Of a stretch of 64,000 nucleotides of DNA, positions 1 to 10,582 are shown in pieces. Position 1 is the first letter of the stretch, and each line of letters starts with the position of its first letter. Both the position numbers and the translations under genes were made by a program. This DNA comes from Aricia agestis (Eukaryota; Arthropoda; Insecta; Lepidoptera; Lycaenidae): assembly GCF_905147365.1 (NCBI RefSeq), contig NC_056409.1, positions 15,381,001 to 15,445,000 on the forward strand, read 5' to 3'. Under the pieces are notes generated by a model. It was not told the origin of the DNA. It was given only the letters and a program-made list of their open reading frames with translations, and did not search any database.

Positions 1-284
1 AGAATATCATTGTCATAGAGTCACAGAGAACTTTATTATATACTCATAGAGTAATGATACAACAAAGGGACAAATGTCAAAAAAGAGTTGCTATTGCTAA
101 AAAGAAAAGTTTCGCCTCCTAGACATTCTTGACGCACTATATATTTGTAGATACCTTGGTCGCTACCACAGAGTACCTTTTTTTATATACCTATAGGAAG
201 TCGCTACTTGAACTTCAGTCCGTCAAGAAAGTGAAGAAATTAAAAAGTGGCAACATCGTAGTGTCATGTCATGTCCCTTTTTTC
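1..284. other. Unassigned AT-rich sequence
   Basis: No convincing coding region or repeat boundary is visible here. The short open frame at 129-341 has no recognisable protein features and overlaps the start of the repeat that follows. Confidence 0.4.
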
Positions 285-356
285 TTAAGTGGCCCATTCA
301 CTATCTCACTTTGCAGCCCGCCGTGCTGGATTGCGAAATGACGTAGCCCACACATT

Positions 357-1922
357 ATCCTACTTTGCCGTCCATCTAGGGATGTGATATACTTGCAAAA
401 TTCAATATCAGGGCTTCTAAGTACGAATACGTAACGAAATGAAGCATATAGGCATGCTCTACGTGGAAAATTAAGATGGTTTTGTTAGAGTAGAACTTTC
501 TAAAGTGTAATTTGAGGGGAAAACAATCTTTTTTTAATGTCACGGCTCACGTGTCATACTCCACACGTTAAAAACACATATGATACGGCTGCCGTGTCAT
601 CCGCACTGAATTAGTAAAATATAAATTAAAAGTTTTGATTTATATTCATTATTACTACCCGTGGCCCGCATTGATTGGTACCGCCGCAAAAGCTACGTCT
701 CGCAATTTTTAAATATGTAAAATTATCTTCGAAAATATTCATTTACTTAAATCATATCCTGTAAAGGGCCATAAATATCTATATTAAATGGACAATGTAT
801 TTAAAGTGTTCAATTGAATACGGATTAATGCCGTATTGGTTAAAATTGCTCCGAAAATTACCCATTATTATTTATTTGTCGTTAAAAGTTAATGACAAAA
901 AACTGTTATTGTGGGATAAGAGATAGACAATATACTATCGCGGAGTTTTCTGTAGACCTTTCCAATATGTATAATATTAATTGGTGCATTATTTTGAAAA
1001 ATCTCGTAGGGTTCATGAAGCCTGCGTTTGCAATGTAAGCGGAAACAAATGTAATTATTTACGACATCACATTAGAAACCGCAATAATAACAGTATTTGT
1101 CCACTATTTAATGAATGTCATTATCTATTAAAGAAGAAAGTAGTTTTAAGGATTAAAGGGAAGAAAGGGACATGAGGGGAAAAAAGCGACTTTGTTTTAT
1201 AATATTATATAGTGATAATCAGCTTGCTACATATACAATATACATTAATCTGTGTTATAATCACTACGTGGTTGACAATGGACAACACGGGCTTAGTGGA
1301 GTTTATCGAAATATTTAAAGAAAATCGCTGATAGTGGGACCAAAAATCCCCAGCCTATAGTAATAAGCAAATGAGAAATACGGCACTCCAAAATTTATTT
1401 CCATACATAAACAGATTGAAGTTTTTTATACAGATTATATTTTTATTTTATTTTAGATCATAATTTAATATTTATAGATATTCAGATTGAATTTTTAGGG
1501 TGCCACGGGGCTCGACACGTTTGGGAGTGGCAAGTGGGCAACTTGCAACGGCGGCAAGGCGCAAGAGGGGCAAACGAGCCGAGCCTTGTAAGGTTCCCTA
1601 AAAATACCTACTTGCATGGGACTTCAATTTGTATATGTATGGAATTAAGGAGCAACATCGTGTAAATAAAAAACACTTTAAGTTATTTTGTGTGGATGAG
1701 CTCGGCAGCGGTGCCATATATGTTTTGACGTGTGGCGTATGACCCGTGAGCTGTCTCAAATTACACTTTAGAAGGTTCTACTCTGAACAAAACCAGCTTA
1801 ATTTTCCACGTAGAGCATGCCTATATCCTATATGCTTCGTTTTCTTACGTACTTTTAATAAGAAGCCCTGATATTGAATTTTGTAAGTTCATCACATCCC
1901 TAGATGGACGGCAAAGCAGGAT
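357..1922. mobile_element. 1.57-kb element with ~230-bp inverted repeats
   Basis: About 230 bp at the left (357-590) returns in reverse complement at the right (about 1715-1922). The outermost bases read ATCCTACTTTGCCG on the left and CGGCAAAGCAGGAT on the right. No transposase frame is seen inside, so it is non-autonomous. A smaller sequence bounded by TTTTTAGGG and CCCTAAAAA (about 1492-1607) appears nested within. A 3-bp ATT could be the target duplication, but this is weak. Confidence 0.65.
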
Positions 1923-1975
1923 ATTTATTACTTTATTTAGTTTATTGAGATAAATATATAGATTTCTCATTATTG

Positions 1976-2190
1976 TCATGACATGTTTAATTATTATTAT
2001 TATTAATGACTTTTGTAAAAATTGATTTGAATAGGTATTGTTAGCGTAAAATATATTTTGTATGATTATAATTATATAACTTTATGACAATATGTTTAAT
2101 TATTACTATTATTATTGACTTATGTATAAAATTGATTTGAATATTGTTAGCGTAAAATATAGTTTGTACATGATTATAATTTAAATATAT
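1976..2190. repeat. Two tandem copies of an AT-rich ~110-bp unit
   Basis: The words TGTTTAATTATTA, AAAATTGATTTGAATA and TGTTAGCGTAAAATATA occur in the same order twice, about 110 bp apart. It is a local tandem duplication of non-coding AT-rich DNA. Confidence 0.6.
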
Positions 2191-2287
2191 ATTTGTATGC
2201 TATTTCCAAAGACATTTCATACATAGCCAAAAGTGTTAGTTCTTAAGAAAATGATCAATACCACCTACTGTATTCACGACTTTTATA

Positions 2288-2640
2288 GCAAACTAGCTGC
2301 TGCCCGCGACTTCGTCCGCGTGGTCTTTAGTTTATAGTTGTACGCGTACATCGATTGAATCGTTTACACGCAAATCAGAAAAGTATATTGTGTGGGAAAT
2401 GGGCTTACCATTCAAATAATTTCCCCCGTTTTCTCCACACTTTCCTCTATTTCTTCACTCACATTAGTCTTAGCGTAATAAAATATAGCCTGTAGCCTTC
2501 CTCGATAAACCGGCTATCTATCTAACACTAAAATATTTTTTCAAATCGGACCAGTAGTTTCTGAGATTAGCGCGTTCAAACAACCTAACAAACTCTTCTG
2601 CTTAATATTATTACTTAATATAATATAAGTATAGATAAAC
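2288..2640. repeat. Lepidopteran interspersed repeat
   Basis: It starts with the ACTAGCTGCTGCCCGCGACT type of sequence and ends near AGTATAGAT after a stretch like CAAATCGGACCAGTAGTTTC. From general knowledge this combination is a very common dispersed sequence in butterfly and moth genomes. No coding capacity is seen. It lies inside the outer inverted-repeat element. Confidence 0.55.
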
Positions 2641-2914
2641 GAATTGAATTGATAATTCATTGCAGCCCTACACGACGGACTGCAATGCAGGATAGTGAAT
2701 GGGCACTTTACTGTCTGGTCTGTGGATTCTGTGACAAACGAATGTCAATTGTCAAGTGTCAACCTGTGATGTCAATATTGTCAATGTGCAAATTGTAGAA
2801 ATTTTAGAAATTTCAAAACCTAACTTTATGCATTTTGTAACGAAACAAATAACAGTTCTAATCATCTAATAATTTAATAATTACGAACTGAGGTTACAGA
2901 ATTGAGCAATAACT

Positions 2915-4066
2915 ATGTATTTAAGATATTTTTTGAATGAAAAGGGCGATAGGCAATACACCCTTGCAGTAAGTTTAACCTATAATTATTATAAACCTAT
3001 AAACAACAGTAAATAAATAATTATTGTAACGAACGAAATTTAGCACGTGCCCATAATAATAATATTATCATCAATTATAACAATATTTGTTTCAGACTAT
3101 CGACCCAAGTGGAAAACCAACTCTTTCAGCTCATCCAGGTAAATTAATAATAGTGTAATTTATATTCAAATTTTTTATTTTACGTTAATAAGTATTTTGT
3201 TGTTTTGTTGGTAAATCCATATTCATAATTTCCATCCAATCCATATTTATAATAAAGATGCTAAAGCGTGTCCCTAAGTGATTACCATAATATTTTTAAG
3301 TAGTGTCTTATTATGTGTAGGTCATATCTTGAGTCATCATAAATCATGATCCATGGACATAGGATGGCTGTAATTAAGTTCTCGGATAAAAGAAAGATAT
3401 ACAAATTTATGGGCATCACTAGAGTTGTATCAATACCTTACCTGCATAGTACAGTAATCATAAATTATAGTTTGTGCGTTCTAAGATGATATGGATGACA
3501 GTTTTCATGTTCCTTGCTATGGGTTTTTTTTACAAGAAATGAATAAAAATAAAAAGATGTTAAATGCTAACTTATTAATAAAAATTATAAATATTAACTG
3601 TGAAATAGGAGTATAAAATTATTGTTACAAAAACATTTGAAAAATGTCATATGCATGAAACGGAACTTATGTCAATAGAGATTGACATAAGTTCCGTTTC
3701 ATCTCCGAATCGAAATCAAATCGATAAAAAAGGGCGGCCATCTTAAATCGCCGGCACCACTGAAATGTCAGTACGAAATCGATAATTTCGATTGCAATTC
3801 CATTACGAAGTGATTCAATATTTTTAAACTATCGATTAATTTTTGTTAGGTAACTTCCCTACTATTGTCAATTATAATGTGTCACGCATATCATCATAAA
3901 ACGCACAAACTATAATGACTTTTCTTCAACAAATACAAACCATTAACTTTTTCATTATTATTTTTCAGCCCGTTTTTCACCTGAGGATAAGTATTCAAGG
4001 CAAAGAATAACAATTAAGAAAAGATTCGGTCTCCTTCTAACACAACAGCCTGAGCAAATTCATTAA
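2915..4066 (+). CDS. NOP10: H/ACA ribonucleoprotein complex subunit 3 (NOP10), 3 exons
   Basis: NOP10 is a core protein of H/ACA snoRNPs, which guide pseudouridylation of rRNA in the nucleolus, and of telomerase RNPs. Coding exons are 2915-2968, 3096-3138 and 3969-4066, all with GT-AG borders (GTAAGT and GTAAAT donors; TTTCAG and TTTTTCAG acceptors). Joined they give 64 codons, the usual family length. The family core is plain: MYLRYFLNE at the start, then GDRQYTL, SAHPARFSPEDKYSRQR, IKKRFGLL and a C-terminal LTQQP. No ORF scan with a length cut-off would show it, because every exon is short. The first ATG in the frame is used. A polyadenylation signal (AATAAA) lies at 4084-4089, close behind the stop. 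Intron 2 carries a perfect 22-bp hairpin. Confidence 0.96.
3655..3702. repeat. Perfect 22-bp hairpin in NOP10 intron 2
   Basis: The 22 bases at 3655-3676 are the exact reverse complement of 3681-3702, with a four-base AGAG loop. It is part of the NOP10 pre-mRNA, so it would fold in the transcript. It could be a very small foldback insertion or a structured intronic RNA. Confidence 0.85.
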
Positions 4067-4083
4067 CATTTTAATTAATAAGA

Positions 4084-4089
4084 AATAAA
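4084..4089 (+). terminator. NOP10 polyadenylation signal
   Basis: Canonical AATAAA 18 bp after the NOP10 stop codon. Confidence 0.75.
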
Positions 4090-4899
4090 AGAATATATTT
4101 ATATAATGTGATATATTTTTTTTATTTCAACCAAAATATTTTGTTTCCTGACTCATATCCGAAAAGAATTCAAGAAAGATCCTTTGCTAAGATTATGGTA
4201 CACCTATAAAACAAATTTAGTGTCTAGAAATAAAGAATAGATCATGATAGATCATAGATGAGACAATATTGTTATATACCTACTTAATAAATTATGATGA
4301 AGTATTACTTATTTTATAAAACGCATGTAAGTAGCAGTGTTTTGATGAAATTGTATTGTGTACTCAATGGTCGATGCTCATCAGGTATATAGGTGATAGT
4401 ATATTAATTACATATTATGTATGTATAAAAATCAGCTAAGTGCCAACAATCAACATCTATTTTCCAAAACCAAAACCTATTTTACCTGAAAGACAATTAA
4501 GAATGTTACCTAATTTAGCAGTCCATATTAGAACGAATGATTCTGGTTGGAAAAGTCGAAAGCAGAAATTATGATTACGGAATACGGAACTTTGTTTGGA
4601 CTAGTTAGGAGATAAACATACTAGAAGTCCTGACCCCTCCGAGGTGAGCCGGAGTGGAGGGGGGGGAAAAGAAGGACCTCTTTCTTGGTTTTTTGACTAA
4701 TTTTCGAAAAAAGTGCTTGGTACGAAATTTTATTGTTTTATTGAACATAACCTCAAAATATAAAAACAATATTTTTTGTGGTAACTGGTAACTAATCGAT
4801 AGAATTTAAACTAGTAATCTTTGCTACTGATTTCCTAACTTTCGGGAGCAGGGAGGGGGTCTCCCTCTCCTCCCCCCTCTTATCAGGCGACAGTATCTG
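4090..4899. other. Intergenic stretch NOP10-LINE
   Basis: No gene is visible. It is AT-rich apart from a short G-rich patch around 4630-4680. It leads into the truncated LINE. Confidence 0.45.
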
Positions 4900-5523
4900 G
4901 CAGACTGATTTCTTTTCATACCGAAGGTTAATGTGATTTTGAACTTTAAACTACCCCCTGCCTCATCTGTTTTCACAGGTGAGGTACTTGCTATATATAA
5001 GGCAATCTTATTTATTGAGTCACATAGACTAGACAAATCCATTATCCTCTCGGACTCCAGAAGCGCTCTGGAGGGTATCATGGCCAATCAATTTCGTTGT
5101 AGGAACAGATTTCCATTAATCTTAAAAATCAGGCAGCTACTCCTTAGATGCAAGATTCAGAACCTTCAAATAGTTTTAGCATGGATACCTGGCCACAGTG
5201 GTATTATTGGAAATGAAAATGCAGATGCTTATGCCAAACAAGCTGTTACAACGGGTGGACTTAACCATTATCAACTATATTGCCAGGACCTGATTTGTGC
5301 TAAATTACTAGTGTGCTAAAAATAATAGAGTGCTAAAAAACACCTATACATTGAGTGGAATAGAGATTGGGTCAGATCTGGCAATATTAAAGGCAAACAT
5401 TACTTTGACATACAAAGTAGCGTTCCAGTGAGGCCTTGGTTTTTTAGGTTCATTCGAAGTAGTAAAGCAGTATGTTCTACCGTTTGTCAAATTAGGATTG
5501 GACATTGCTGCTCACCAGTATTC

Positions 5524-5846
5524 CTAGCTAAGACTAGGGTTAAGGACAGCTCTCTGTGTGAATGTGGCCTTGACGAGGGTACCTTAGATCATATTTTTTT
5601 CTGCTGCTCTAGAAATAATCCCTCTCTTTATGACCTTCTTCCTAACGACATCCCCCGCCCTATAAATTTCAAATCAATCCTTTGTTCTAGCTAAGATTAG
5701 GGTTAAGGACAGCTCTCTGTGTGAATGTGGCCTTGACGAGGGTACCTTAAATCATATTTTTTTCTGCTGCTCTAGAAATTCCTCTCTTTATGACCTTCTT
5801 CCTAACGACATCCCCCGCCCTTCAAATTTCAAATCAATCCTTTGTT
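5524..5846 (+). repeat. 163-bp tandem duplication within the LINE
   Basis: Unit 1 (5524-5686) and unit 2 (5687-5846) both run from CTAGCTAAGA to ATCCTTTGTT and differ at a handful of positions, with a 3-bp loss in unit 2. Confidence 0.85.
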
Positions 5847-6087
5847 ATGTAAACACTCCACTTATTGAAATTTTATGTACCTACATATATCCGTTCTAAC
5901 AATATAAAACTGTGATGTTTTTCTAACCCTTATATGTTTGTGTTTGTTTTAGATTATTCAACACATTCAACAGATAATCCACTAAATTAGATTCCGTTTA
6001 GGTATGGTATACCTACATTGTTGTTTCACCAGAGTCAGACCTACAATAATAGAGCAAAATCAACTCAGCCACTCTGACATTGGCAAC

Positions 6088-6133
6088 CATGGAATTAATA
6101 TGTACTACGTACAGAGTACATATTAATTCCATG
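6088..6133. repeat. 19-bp inverted repeat upstream of ANAPC2
   Basis: The arms 6088-6106 and 6115-6133 are exact reverse complements with an 8-base loop. The hairpin is about 150 bp before the ANAPC2 ATG, within what looks like the LINE 3' UTR. Confidence 0.8.
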
Positions 6134-6284
6134 TTGGCAACTCACTGAGACCGCCATAAATAAAGAAGAAGAAGAAGTAAATTTGAAGGTGCAGTTTTAA
6201 AATATTATTTAAAATTAAAGAGCTTCTCGCATAAAATAGTGCGTAAAGTTATATTTGAAACCCCTTTGTTGAGTCAGTCTTAAA

Positions 6285-8612
6285 ATGGCACACAGCAGAG
6301 ACGACTTACGTATTTACTGGAATAAAATCATTTATGCTTTTCCCATACTAACGGATTCTATGTTGAGTGATTGTACAACTAGCGAATACGAAGAAGTGCT
6401 ACAAATAATAAACGGTCTGGGTATTCAAATCAAGATTCGTGATATGGTGCATATACACATAGAAAAATATCTACGGCAAAATACGGCACCATCGTTTTGG
6501 GCAAAATTTTCAAAAGTCGAGGAGGAAGTCAAAGGTTTCCAGTTGTTCAAAGCAGCAGTTAATGAGCTTTATGAATCGTTTGGCAGTTTCCTCCCCATAA
6601 TAAAACGTCTGTCTATACTAAATAGCCACTGTTCAGACAATACACCAATTTACGGCGAACGAGATGTTATGTTAGGCTTTAAACAACTTTTACGAGGTAC
6701 TTTACTTTCTCAGTTGCCGATAGAATATCATGTTATAATCAATCATTTTTATAAGATTTCCTTTAATGTGTTCGAAAATGAGAACTCTGATATGGGCGAA
6801 GATGACATGTGCTCCGGCTGTTGGAATGATTATAAAGATTGTAACTGTGCTTATGTTGTAAAAGTTTTTCATGATACAAATCGAAAACTTATGGAGCTAG
6901 AATTGCTGGAGAGATTGACTGGCTCTGTTTTAACTAACTTTATACAAATGAGGATTGAATCTCATATCAATAAAATTTGCACCGGGACATTTGATGTATC
7001 CTATATAGAGTCATTGGAAGATTGGCTCGAGACAACTGTCATGTCTTGGCTAACGCGTATTTACTGTGCAGGAAAATCTGAACCGCCACCTGATGATAGA
7101 CACACTCAAAATGCCATTCATAAATTTAAACAGAAATTAAGTTACTATTTGTACCACTGCTACACTAAGTTGAGGATTGATCAGCTATTTAGTATAATTG
7201 TTGACTACCCTGACTCTCAACCAGCAGTAGATGACATTAAAATATGCCTGGATAAGACTGATTTACGACCAACTCTCTGTAGAAAGCTTCAAAATGCTCT
7301 TGAAACTAGACTATTGCACCCTGGTGTTAATACTTCTGAAATATTAACTGGTTATATATCTACCATTAGAGCTTTGCGACACTTGGATCCTTCGGGAATT
7401 ATTTTGGAGACTGTAACAAAGCCAGTTAGAAATTATTTAAGAAATAGAGAAGATACTGTGCGCAGCGTGGTAAGTAGTTTAACAGAAGATAATGCAGGTA
7501 GTGAATTAGCAGAAGAATTAGATAAGTTTAATCCTGAAGCCGATGATGATGCTGAAAAAGAAGAGGCATGGGATGAGTGGGTTCCAGATCCAGTAGATGC
7601 TGATCCAAAAATTAATGCTATTGAGAGGAAAACTAGTGACATAATATCAATGTTAGTCAATGTTTATGGAAGTAAAGAGTTGTTTGTTAACGAATACAGA
7701 ACACTTTTAGCTGACAGATTGCTTTCACAAAATGCAATTAATTCTGTCAAAGAAATAAGATATTTAGAACTATTGAGGCGTAGATTTGGAGATGAATCGC
7801 AGCTACATTTCTGTGAAGTGATGCTCAAGGATATATCTGACTCCACAAGAATAAATGCTTTAATACAACAGGAAAAAGATTCTCTTTTGCATAGCAACCC
7901 ATTCAACTCCAATGCAATGATACTATCTGCTCAATTTTGGCCACCATTTAAAGATGAAAGTTTGGAATTACCAGATGAAATTAAACAACATTTAGAAAAT
8001 TATACTAAATCATATGAAGCTCTCAAAGGCAACAGAACTTTAATTTGGAAACCACATTTGGGCAATGTAAATATAGAAGTAGAAATAGGAGATAAAAAAT
8101 TAGATCTGACAGTTTCACCTTTTAATGCAACATTGATAATACACTTTCAAAACAAGCCCGAATGGAGCTTGGAAGATTTGCATAAAGTTATGAAGGTGCC
8201 TATAACTGTGCTAAGAAGAAAAATTATTTATTGGCAATCTTTAGGTATCATAGCAGAAAAAAGTCAAGACAGATATATCCTAGTGGAAGGTAATGAAGCT
8301 AACAAATCAAGTGGTGCTGTGAACCAAATTCAGGAAATGATATGTGAGGATGAAGAGTCTGAGAGTGTAATGGCTTCAGCTCATGACCAACGAGAAGGGG
8401 AACTTCAAGTCTTTTGGTCCTATATTGTAGGAATGTTGACTAATTTAGATTCTTTACCCCTTGAACGAATACACCAAATGTTGAAAATGTTTGCATCTCA
8501 AGCTCCAGGTGCAGAATGTAGTCTACAAGAATTGAGACAGTTCTTGGACACTAAGGTGAAAACCCATCAACTGGTTCTTCAAGCCGGAATGTACCGACTA
8601 CCTAAAACATAA
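6285..8612 (+). CDS. ANAPC2: Anaphase-promoting complex subunit 2 (APC2, cullin homologue)
   Basis: APC2 is the cullin-like scaffold of the anaphase-promoting complex/cyclosome. It holds the RING subunit APC11 and the E2 so that cyclin B and securin are ubiquitinated. The 775-residue frame has the expected order of parts. A helical N-terminal half contains a cysteine cluster CSGCWNDYKDCNC near residues 176-188, matching the zinc-binding cysteines of vertebrate APC2. The APC2-specific WVPDPVDADP is near residue 431. The cullin-homology block follows (DIISMLVNVYGSKELF, NEYRTLLADRLL, FCEVMLKDISDSTRI, FWPPFKDE). The C-terminal winged helix is at about 706-775 (FWSYIVGMLTNL through AGMYRLPKT). The start codon follows TTAAA and agrees with the family N-terminus. 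No intron interrupts it. Its upstream region contains a LINE 3' end and its 3' UTR an hAT-type insertion. Identity is near certain. Confidence 0.97.
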   Translation: MAHSRDDLRIYWNKIIYAFPILTDSMLSDCTTSEYEEVLQIINGLGIQIKIRDMVHIHIEKYLRQNTAPSFWAKFSKVEEEVKGFQLFKAAVNELYESFGSFLPIIKRLSILNSHCSDNTPIYGERDVMLGFKQLLRGTLLSQLPIEYHVIINHFYKISFNVFENENSDMGEDDMCSGCWNDYKDCNCAYVVKVFHDTNRKLMELELLERLTGSVLTNFIQMRIESHINKICTGTFDVSYIESLEDWLETTVMSWLTRIYCAGKSEPPPDDRHTQNAIHKFKQKLSYYLYHCYTKLRIDQLFSIIVDYPDSQPAVDDIKICLDKTDLRPTLCRKLQNALETRLLHPGVNTSEILTGYISTIRALRHLDPSGIILETVTKPVRNYLRNREDTVRSVVSSLTEDNAGSELAEELDKFNPEADDDAEKEEAWDEWVPDPVDADPKINAIERKTSDIISMLVNVYGSKELFVNEYRTLLADRLLSQNAINSVKEIRYLELLRRRFGDESQLHFCEVMLKDISDSTRINALIQQEKDSLLHSNPFNSNAMILSAQFWPPFKDESLELPDEIKQHLENYTKSYEALKGNRTLIWKPHLGNVNIEVEIGDKKLDLTVSPFNATLIIHFQNKPEWSLEDLHKVMKVPITVLRRKIIYWQSLGIIAEKSQDRYILVEGNEANKSSGAVNQIQEMICEDEESESVMASAHDQREGELQVFWSYIVGMLTNLDSLPLERIHQMLKMFASQAPGAECSLQELRQFLDTKVKTHQLVLQAGMYRLPKT

Positions 8613-8657
8613 GAGAAGAAAGGTCAGTCTGTTCTGCAAAACTTCTATTATTTAGAG

Positions 8658-9861
8658 CAGGGGTTACCAAATGGCGGATTGTGGTCCACATCCGGACCAC
8701 CAACCAAGCATTTTCGAAGGTGAACTTTGTTTAATAGCTTGCACCAATTTCACTCCAAACTTCAGACATAATAATCAACATTCAACAAAAATTGTTGATT
8801 ATTATCTGTCTGTCACTTTTCTCATTAATATCTAAATAAATATTGTTTTTTTTTATGATTTGCATTATGGAGGATAGTAATGAGGATATTGTTATAATTA
8901 GCTGTATTTTATCAGAAAAGGAAAAGAGAAACAAGAGGAAACAAAAGATATGGGTTCATAATAATATAAACTAAAAAAGATGAATTTTAGGAGAATTTCA
9001 TACATTATATTCTGATTTATTAGAAGATGAAAATAGATTTCCATCATTATTTGCCCAATTTCATCCCAAACATTGTCTCTCAGTTGGTTATAGTAATGTT
9101 GATGTTTTAAATTGTAAAGTTCTTCATATTTTTTCCAAAATATCGTAATTCATCCTGAATTAATATTTATCAATTATGTACAGTATAGTATAGCCGTCGC
9201 GTCATCGCAAACACGTCAGAACTTGAAAATCTTCGGAATCCGAGTAACGAGTTCACTTTGTTTTACTCCAATTTGGTACCATGTTCACAAAAGTGGTGAC
9301 TTATGATGATGAGATCTTTGACTAATCGAGGGAACTCCTCGAAATTTATCGACGCGGTCTTTATTCCTTCGTGGACAAAAAGCCCACCACGCCCCGTCTG
9401 CAAAACAACAGAGTCCGCCCGGCAGCCAGCTCACTCAAAAACATCCTGTAAAAAAACCTAGTCTCGCAACTCAGTTTTTATACCGTAAAAATTTATGAGA
9501 TCCATGCATTGCATGGACCAAGTCGGTTAATTTATTCAGTCCCTACCTACCTTCTGTCTCAAGTTATTACGTAAGTTATTATCATATCAATATTAAAAAT
9601 CTTTTACGTTTTAAATAAATAGATCGACTTGGACATTGCATGATTAGATTGTTTAGTATAACACTATACAGTATCACACAGCACTACGGGCCTGCATCTG
9701 CAATAAACTAAACAATCTAATAATATAATAATTAATAAATACCTTTGTAATATCTGTAAATGTAATTAACTTGGTTTAAAAAAAATTATAAAATGTGTGG
9801 ACCGCAAAGGTCATTTCATTTCTTAAAATGGACCCCGAGCGAAACTAATTGGTGACCCCTG
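8658..9861. mobile_element. hAT-type DNA element in the ANAPC2 3' UTR
   Basis: The ends are inverted repeats: CAGGGGTTACCAAAT on the left and ATTGGTGACCCCTG on the right. Immediately outside is an 8-bp direct repeat, ATTTAGAG, at 8650-8657 and 9862-9869. The 8-bp length and the T-at-2/A-at-7 pattern are what hAT transposases make. The element is 1204 bp, has no intact transposase, and lies between the ANAPC2 stop and the probable poly(A) signal at 9931. It contains other elements, including a degraded PIF/Harbinger-like stretch and a 16-bp inverted repeat around 9641-9720. Confidence 0.88.
8855..9180 (+). pseudogene. Degraded PIF/Harbinger-nuclease-like remnant
   Basis: Translation of about 8870-9110, ignoring stops, gives KRKQKIWVHNNIN followed by GEFHTLYSDLLEDENRF. 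This resembles the N-terminal W-V-H...GEFHTL...D...F pattern of Harbinger-derived nucleases (HARBI1/ALP1-like) as I know the family. Several in-frame stops are present. It sits inside the hAT-type element, so it is either a nested insertion or captured sequence. The assignment is by eye only. Confidence 0.5.
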
Positions 9862-9930
9862 ATTTAGAGAACCAAGATACATTAACTATTTAGTGTAATA
9901 GTCATTAGTCATTCTAATGTAGTGGAGGTG

Positions 9931-9936
9931 AATAAA
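9931..9936 (+). terminator. Candidate ANAPC2 polyadenylation signal
   Basis: AATAAA in GTGAATAAAATT beyond the hAT insertion. The unit from stop codon to signal is only about 120 bp once the 1.2-kb element is removed, a normal 3' UTR length. Confidence 0.5.
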
Positions 9937-10582
9937 ATTATAAACACAGTTTTATAGTTATTATTTATTTATAAAAAATGGTTAATCCATAATGTCATTT
10001 GAGTTAATTTCTGTGATAGTATTGCTTTCAGTTAAAGCAACTTATGATGTTTATTCAAAATTATTTATAATTTAACATAAACTAAATATTAATTAAGATA
10101 TCCATTAATATGTGAATTAATATACCTTTTTCAGTCTTACAATCTATAAGAATACTGTAAAAACTATGAAATACATACATTGCTGATATTGCATACTAAT
10201 ATAGTGCTAGAAGATTATAGTTAACAAAGACTGGAATGTTGTTGATTTTAAAATTTTCAATGCTATTATTTTGCAAGCAAGCTGTTGCCATTAATAAAAA
10301 GAATTAAATATGTTTATGTTCAAATTGGAATGTTACATAACAATATTTTTTCAATCAACTTTATACATAGTTTAAACCAATGATATTCTATGTTACTAAG
10401 TATTTTAGAAACTCATTGGTTTAAACAAACAACAAGTTAAACAATATAATTGTGTTTCAGACAAATTCCAAATTCATAAAAAAACAATGAAAGGATTGTG
10501 TATAATAATCAATAATAATTTAAAAAATGTTTATTTTTAATCATTATTTTAGTTAAAAAGAAAAAAGTTTTATAGATTCAAA

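Larger units (their letters stand above)
287..2709. mobile_element. Outer inverted-repeat element (nested)
   Basis: The stretch 287-342 reappears inverted at about 2656-2709, both sharing GCCCATTCACTATC and then TTGCAG, with roughly 80% identity over about 50 bp. This looks like the terminal inverted repeats of a non-autonomous DNA element, later filled by the element at 357-1922 and by other repeats. I could not define a target-site duplication, so the family is unknown. Confidence 0.5.
4900..6178 (+). mobile_element. 5'-truncated non-LTR retrotransposon (RNase H end and 3' UTR)
   Basis: The reading frame 4933-5319 contains an RNase H domain of the LINE type: FTGEVLAIYKAI, then SDSRSALEG, then AWIPGHSGIIGNENADAYAK. 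A second piece, 5428-5694, has the cysteine-rich tail found after RNase H in such elements (CECGLDEGTLDHIFFCC). No reverse transcriptase remains and the frames are broken, so this is a dead 5'-truncated copy. Its last 163 bp of coding sequence are duplicated in tandem (5524-5686 and 5687-5846). The 3' UTR appears to run to a (GAA)n tail near 6165-6178, about 105 bp before the ANAPC2 start codon. The clade (Jockey/CR1/I-like) is not certain. Confidence 0.75.

Noticed and set aside
6285..8612. ANAPC2 as a recent processed pseudogene
   Set aside because: The frame is intact over 775 codons with all family motifs, and no poly(A) tail or target duplication is seen. It reads as a working gene.
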